Below the pieces are notes generated by a model, which made no database searches, was not told the origin of the DNA, and saw only the letters and a list, made by a program, of their open reading frames with translations. A stretch of DNA of 64,000 nt from Cololabis saira (Eukaryota; Chordata; Actinopteri; Beloniformes; Belonidae): assembly GCF_033807715.1 (NCBI RefSeq), contig NC_084606.1, forward strand, positions 40,276,922 to 40,340,921, written 5' to 3'. This document shows, piece after piece, positions 1 through 64,000 of this stretch (its first letter is position 1; each line of letters starts with the position of its first letter). The translations under genes were made by a program, and so were the position numbers.

Positions 1-150
1 AAGTGTGGGGCTGTGATGTCATGATGGAGATGGGAGGATGTGTGGGATCAGAGGGGGGTTTGGGGCTATTGTGGATATATATGGCTTTTTATGGTGTTGT
101 AGAATTAAATAATAAATTTTATTTTGATAGAAGTGTTTTGTAGTATACGA
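1..150. other. Unassigned left flank
   Basis: AT-rich sequence with no recognisable gene or repeat. It may be part of a 5' UTR intron or upstream flank of focad. Confidence 0.4.
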
Positions 151-268
151 CGGAGTATTAGGGCCAAAAAAAAAATTGGAAATTACGAGAATAAAGTCGT
201 AATATTACGAGAATAAAGTCTTAATATTACGAGAATAAAGTCTTAATATTACGAGAATAAAGTCTTAA
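151..268. repeat. Short tandem repeat of an ACGAGAATAAAGTC motif after a transposon-end-like sequence
   Basis: About four copies of a 22-base unit (attacgagaataaagtctta) follow GGAGTATTAGGGCC. The latter is the end motif of the miniature elements near 39.2, 42.4, 46.6 and 51.7 kb, whose interiors also carry gagaataaagtc repeats. Confidence 0.6.
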
Positions 269-331
269 TTTATGAGAACTCTTCACACTGAAAGCGTCAA
301 AAATCTCCTGACGTCTGCATCGCTGCTTGGT

Positions 332-1111
332 GGATTCACACTGAAAGTCTGTCGACGCCTGCAGTGGGCGGGGTGCAGAACTGGAGGGAACAAAGTGCAT
401 ATAGTCTACATAGCTGCACATCTTCAGTTTCCTATTTCACCATGGATCACACTTTGGGACCCTTCTTTATATTTCGGTGTTATTTCCCCGTAGATAAGAG
501 TGAGTTTGATGCTCCTTAACCAGGTTGGTCCTGGATCAACAGCAACCATCATCCTTGGTCCCGGTGAAGCTGCAGTCTGTCTGCGGTGAACACTGACACA
601 CCGGGTTGGAGCGGAATTGGTCATGATGTTTAAACTTTTTTTTTTGGTGATTAACAAGCACAGGTTTTAACTATTTTGCGTTGGATCGACATCGCAAATA
701 AAAACGTTTGGACCATGCAGCTCCTCAACCATCACATCAAACACATGTTTCACATGAGCAGTTCATGTAAAAACATTTAGTTCAGGTAAAAACGGCAGTC
801 AAATCAGCAAAAATGTCTGATAAAATAAGTTTGTTAGTGCCCAGCTCTGCTCCTGTACGCATGTGAATGAGTGTACGTTTGTGTGAACATGAAAGTACAA
901 TCTGCATTGAGGCTTCTCGCTTTGGGAATCCCGGTCTGTGATTGGACGCTGCCTCGGCGTCACCGCTGCTCATTTGCATAAAGTTGAGATTTTTCAACTT
1001 CAAATTAACGCTCTGCTCCCGCTGCCTCCGCTGGCTCTCGACGCAAGCTTTCATAGACGATGAATGGCAGCCGGCTGCCTATGACGCCTGTGACGCTTTC
1101 AGTGTGAATCC
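332..1111. mobile_element. Non-autonomous inverted-repeat DNA transposon (family G)
   Basis: The ends are inverted repeats: GGATTCACACTGAAAG on the left and CTTTCAGTGTGAATCC on the right. There is no transposase ORF. A second, interrupted copy lies at 54742-54982 plus 58279-58353. The two share the segments GCGTTGGAT, CATGAAAGTACAATCTGCAT and AGACGATGAATGGCAGCCGG. Confidence 0.75.
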
Positions 1112-1254
1112 AGGGTAACAGGAAGAGCATCTTCTCCCTGTGTTAAAATGAAGAATATTGAGCATCTTGTGAAGTCATATTCTGGTATCGGTTTCACAAA
1201 TAAGGAAATACTGAATCTTTTGGCACATCAGCATGGAATTATTATCAGTATAAG

Positions 1255-1506
1255 GACTTTCTGGGTATACAGTATAAGCATTCTGGGAGCTGATTGGTCC
1301 TTACAGCATCATTAGCTGCAATACTTACTGTTGAATCTCAATAATACTAGTATTAATATGTTGCAGAACTACAGTCATATCATTCATGCAACAGCTCAAA
1401 AAACAGTTTCAATAACACTAACCCAAATCAATATCGGGATCGAATCAAATCGTGATAATCGATTCTGAATCTTAAGAATCGGATTTGAATCGATCCCCAG
1501 CCCTAA
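1255..1506. repeat. Interspersed repeat, inverted copy near 29.8 kb
   Basis: The segment from AGCATTCTGGGAGCTGATTG to the AATCGAT-rich end is found in reverse orientation at 29738-29930. No coding capacity is seen; it is probably a miniature DNA transposon. Confidence 0.6.
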
Positions 1507-1615
1507 TATGATGGGATGGACTCAAGCAGACCCCCCGTTCTTTTCTAATTTCTCCTATTTCATTTGACAAAATGCTGAATCCTCAACTAATGTTGTTGTT
1601 GGTCTCCAGGGGTTT

Positions 1616-1647
1616 ATGATCTCTGCTCTCGGGTATGAGCTGCAGGC

Positions 1648-1651
<4 letters not shown>
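1616..1651 (+). promoter_or_regulatory. Possible upstream ORF overlapping the focad start codon
   Basis: If the 5' UTR exon begins at the acceptor ending at 1609, it contains ATG ATC TCT and eight more codons, then TGA. That TGA overlaps the focad ATG as GCATGATGG. If instead the acceptor ending at 1645 is used, this ORF is not in the mRNA. Confidence 0.3.
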
Positions 1652-63966
<62,315 letters not shown>

Positions 63967-64000
63967 GTAAGGTTGTCTCCATGCAGTCTGAGTCAAGTCT

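Overview
The window is vertebrate nuclear DNA, almost certainly from a teleost fish. It has short exons with GT-AG introns, fish-type non-LTR retrotransposons (L2, Tx1/L1-like, RTE/Rex3-like), many short terminal-inverted-repeat DNA transposons, a tRNA-derived SINE, and a great deal of minisatellite DNA. The species cannot be told from the sequence.

One host gene spans the window on the + strand. Seventeen coding exons (1648..63966) join in a consistent frame into about 733 codons that follow the N-terminal 40 percent of vertebrate focadhesin (FOCAD, formerly KIAA1797) in order. Every junction is a GT/AG pair and all phases add up. The gene continues past the right edge. No second host gene was found on either strand.

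Layout: 1-1.6 kb, 5' flank or first intron with a small inverted-repeat element. Intron 1 (1.7-14.0 kb): a hAT-like element, two GC-rich minisatellites, a LINE with two intact ORFs (5.8-9.9 kb, the only LINE seen in sense orientation), a transposon-derived coding fragment carrying a 43/45-bp minisatellite, and a satellite-like block. Introns 2-3 (14.1-15.6 kb): a miniature transposon. Intron 4 (15.7-30.4 kb): a 32-bp minisatellite, then a Tx1/L1-like LINE interrupted by an almost complete L2 LINE and by an unidentified 1.4-kb insert, then a SINE. Introns 5-8 (30.5-42.9 kb): a 17-bp minisatellite, an RTE-type LINE, and two nests of miniature transposons. Introns 9-14 (43-58.8 kb): a (GT)n tract, two 5'-truncated LINEs, a 2.1-kb minisatellite, a 48-bp minisatellite and a third transposon nest. 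Introns 15-16 (58.9-63.9 kb): a 53-bp minisatellite, a 15-bp pyrimidine-rich minisatellite and a LINE fragment.

The most striking observation is that five of the seventeen exons (4, 5, 9, 10 and 15) end in a tandem repeat whose unit contains the last coding bases, the AG|GT boundary and the first intron bases. The gene therefore carries arrays of 2 to about 60 copies of its own 5' splice sites. In exons 9 and 10 the unit length is a multiple of three. In exon 15 each of 28 exact 53-bp steps also carries a possible 3' splice site, so each unit resembles a 27-nt micro-exon.
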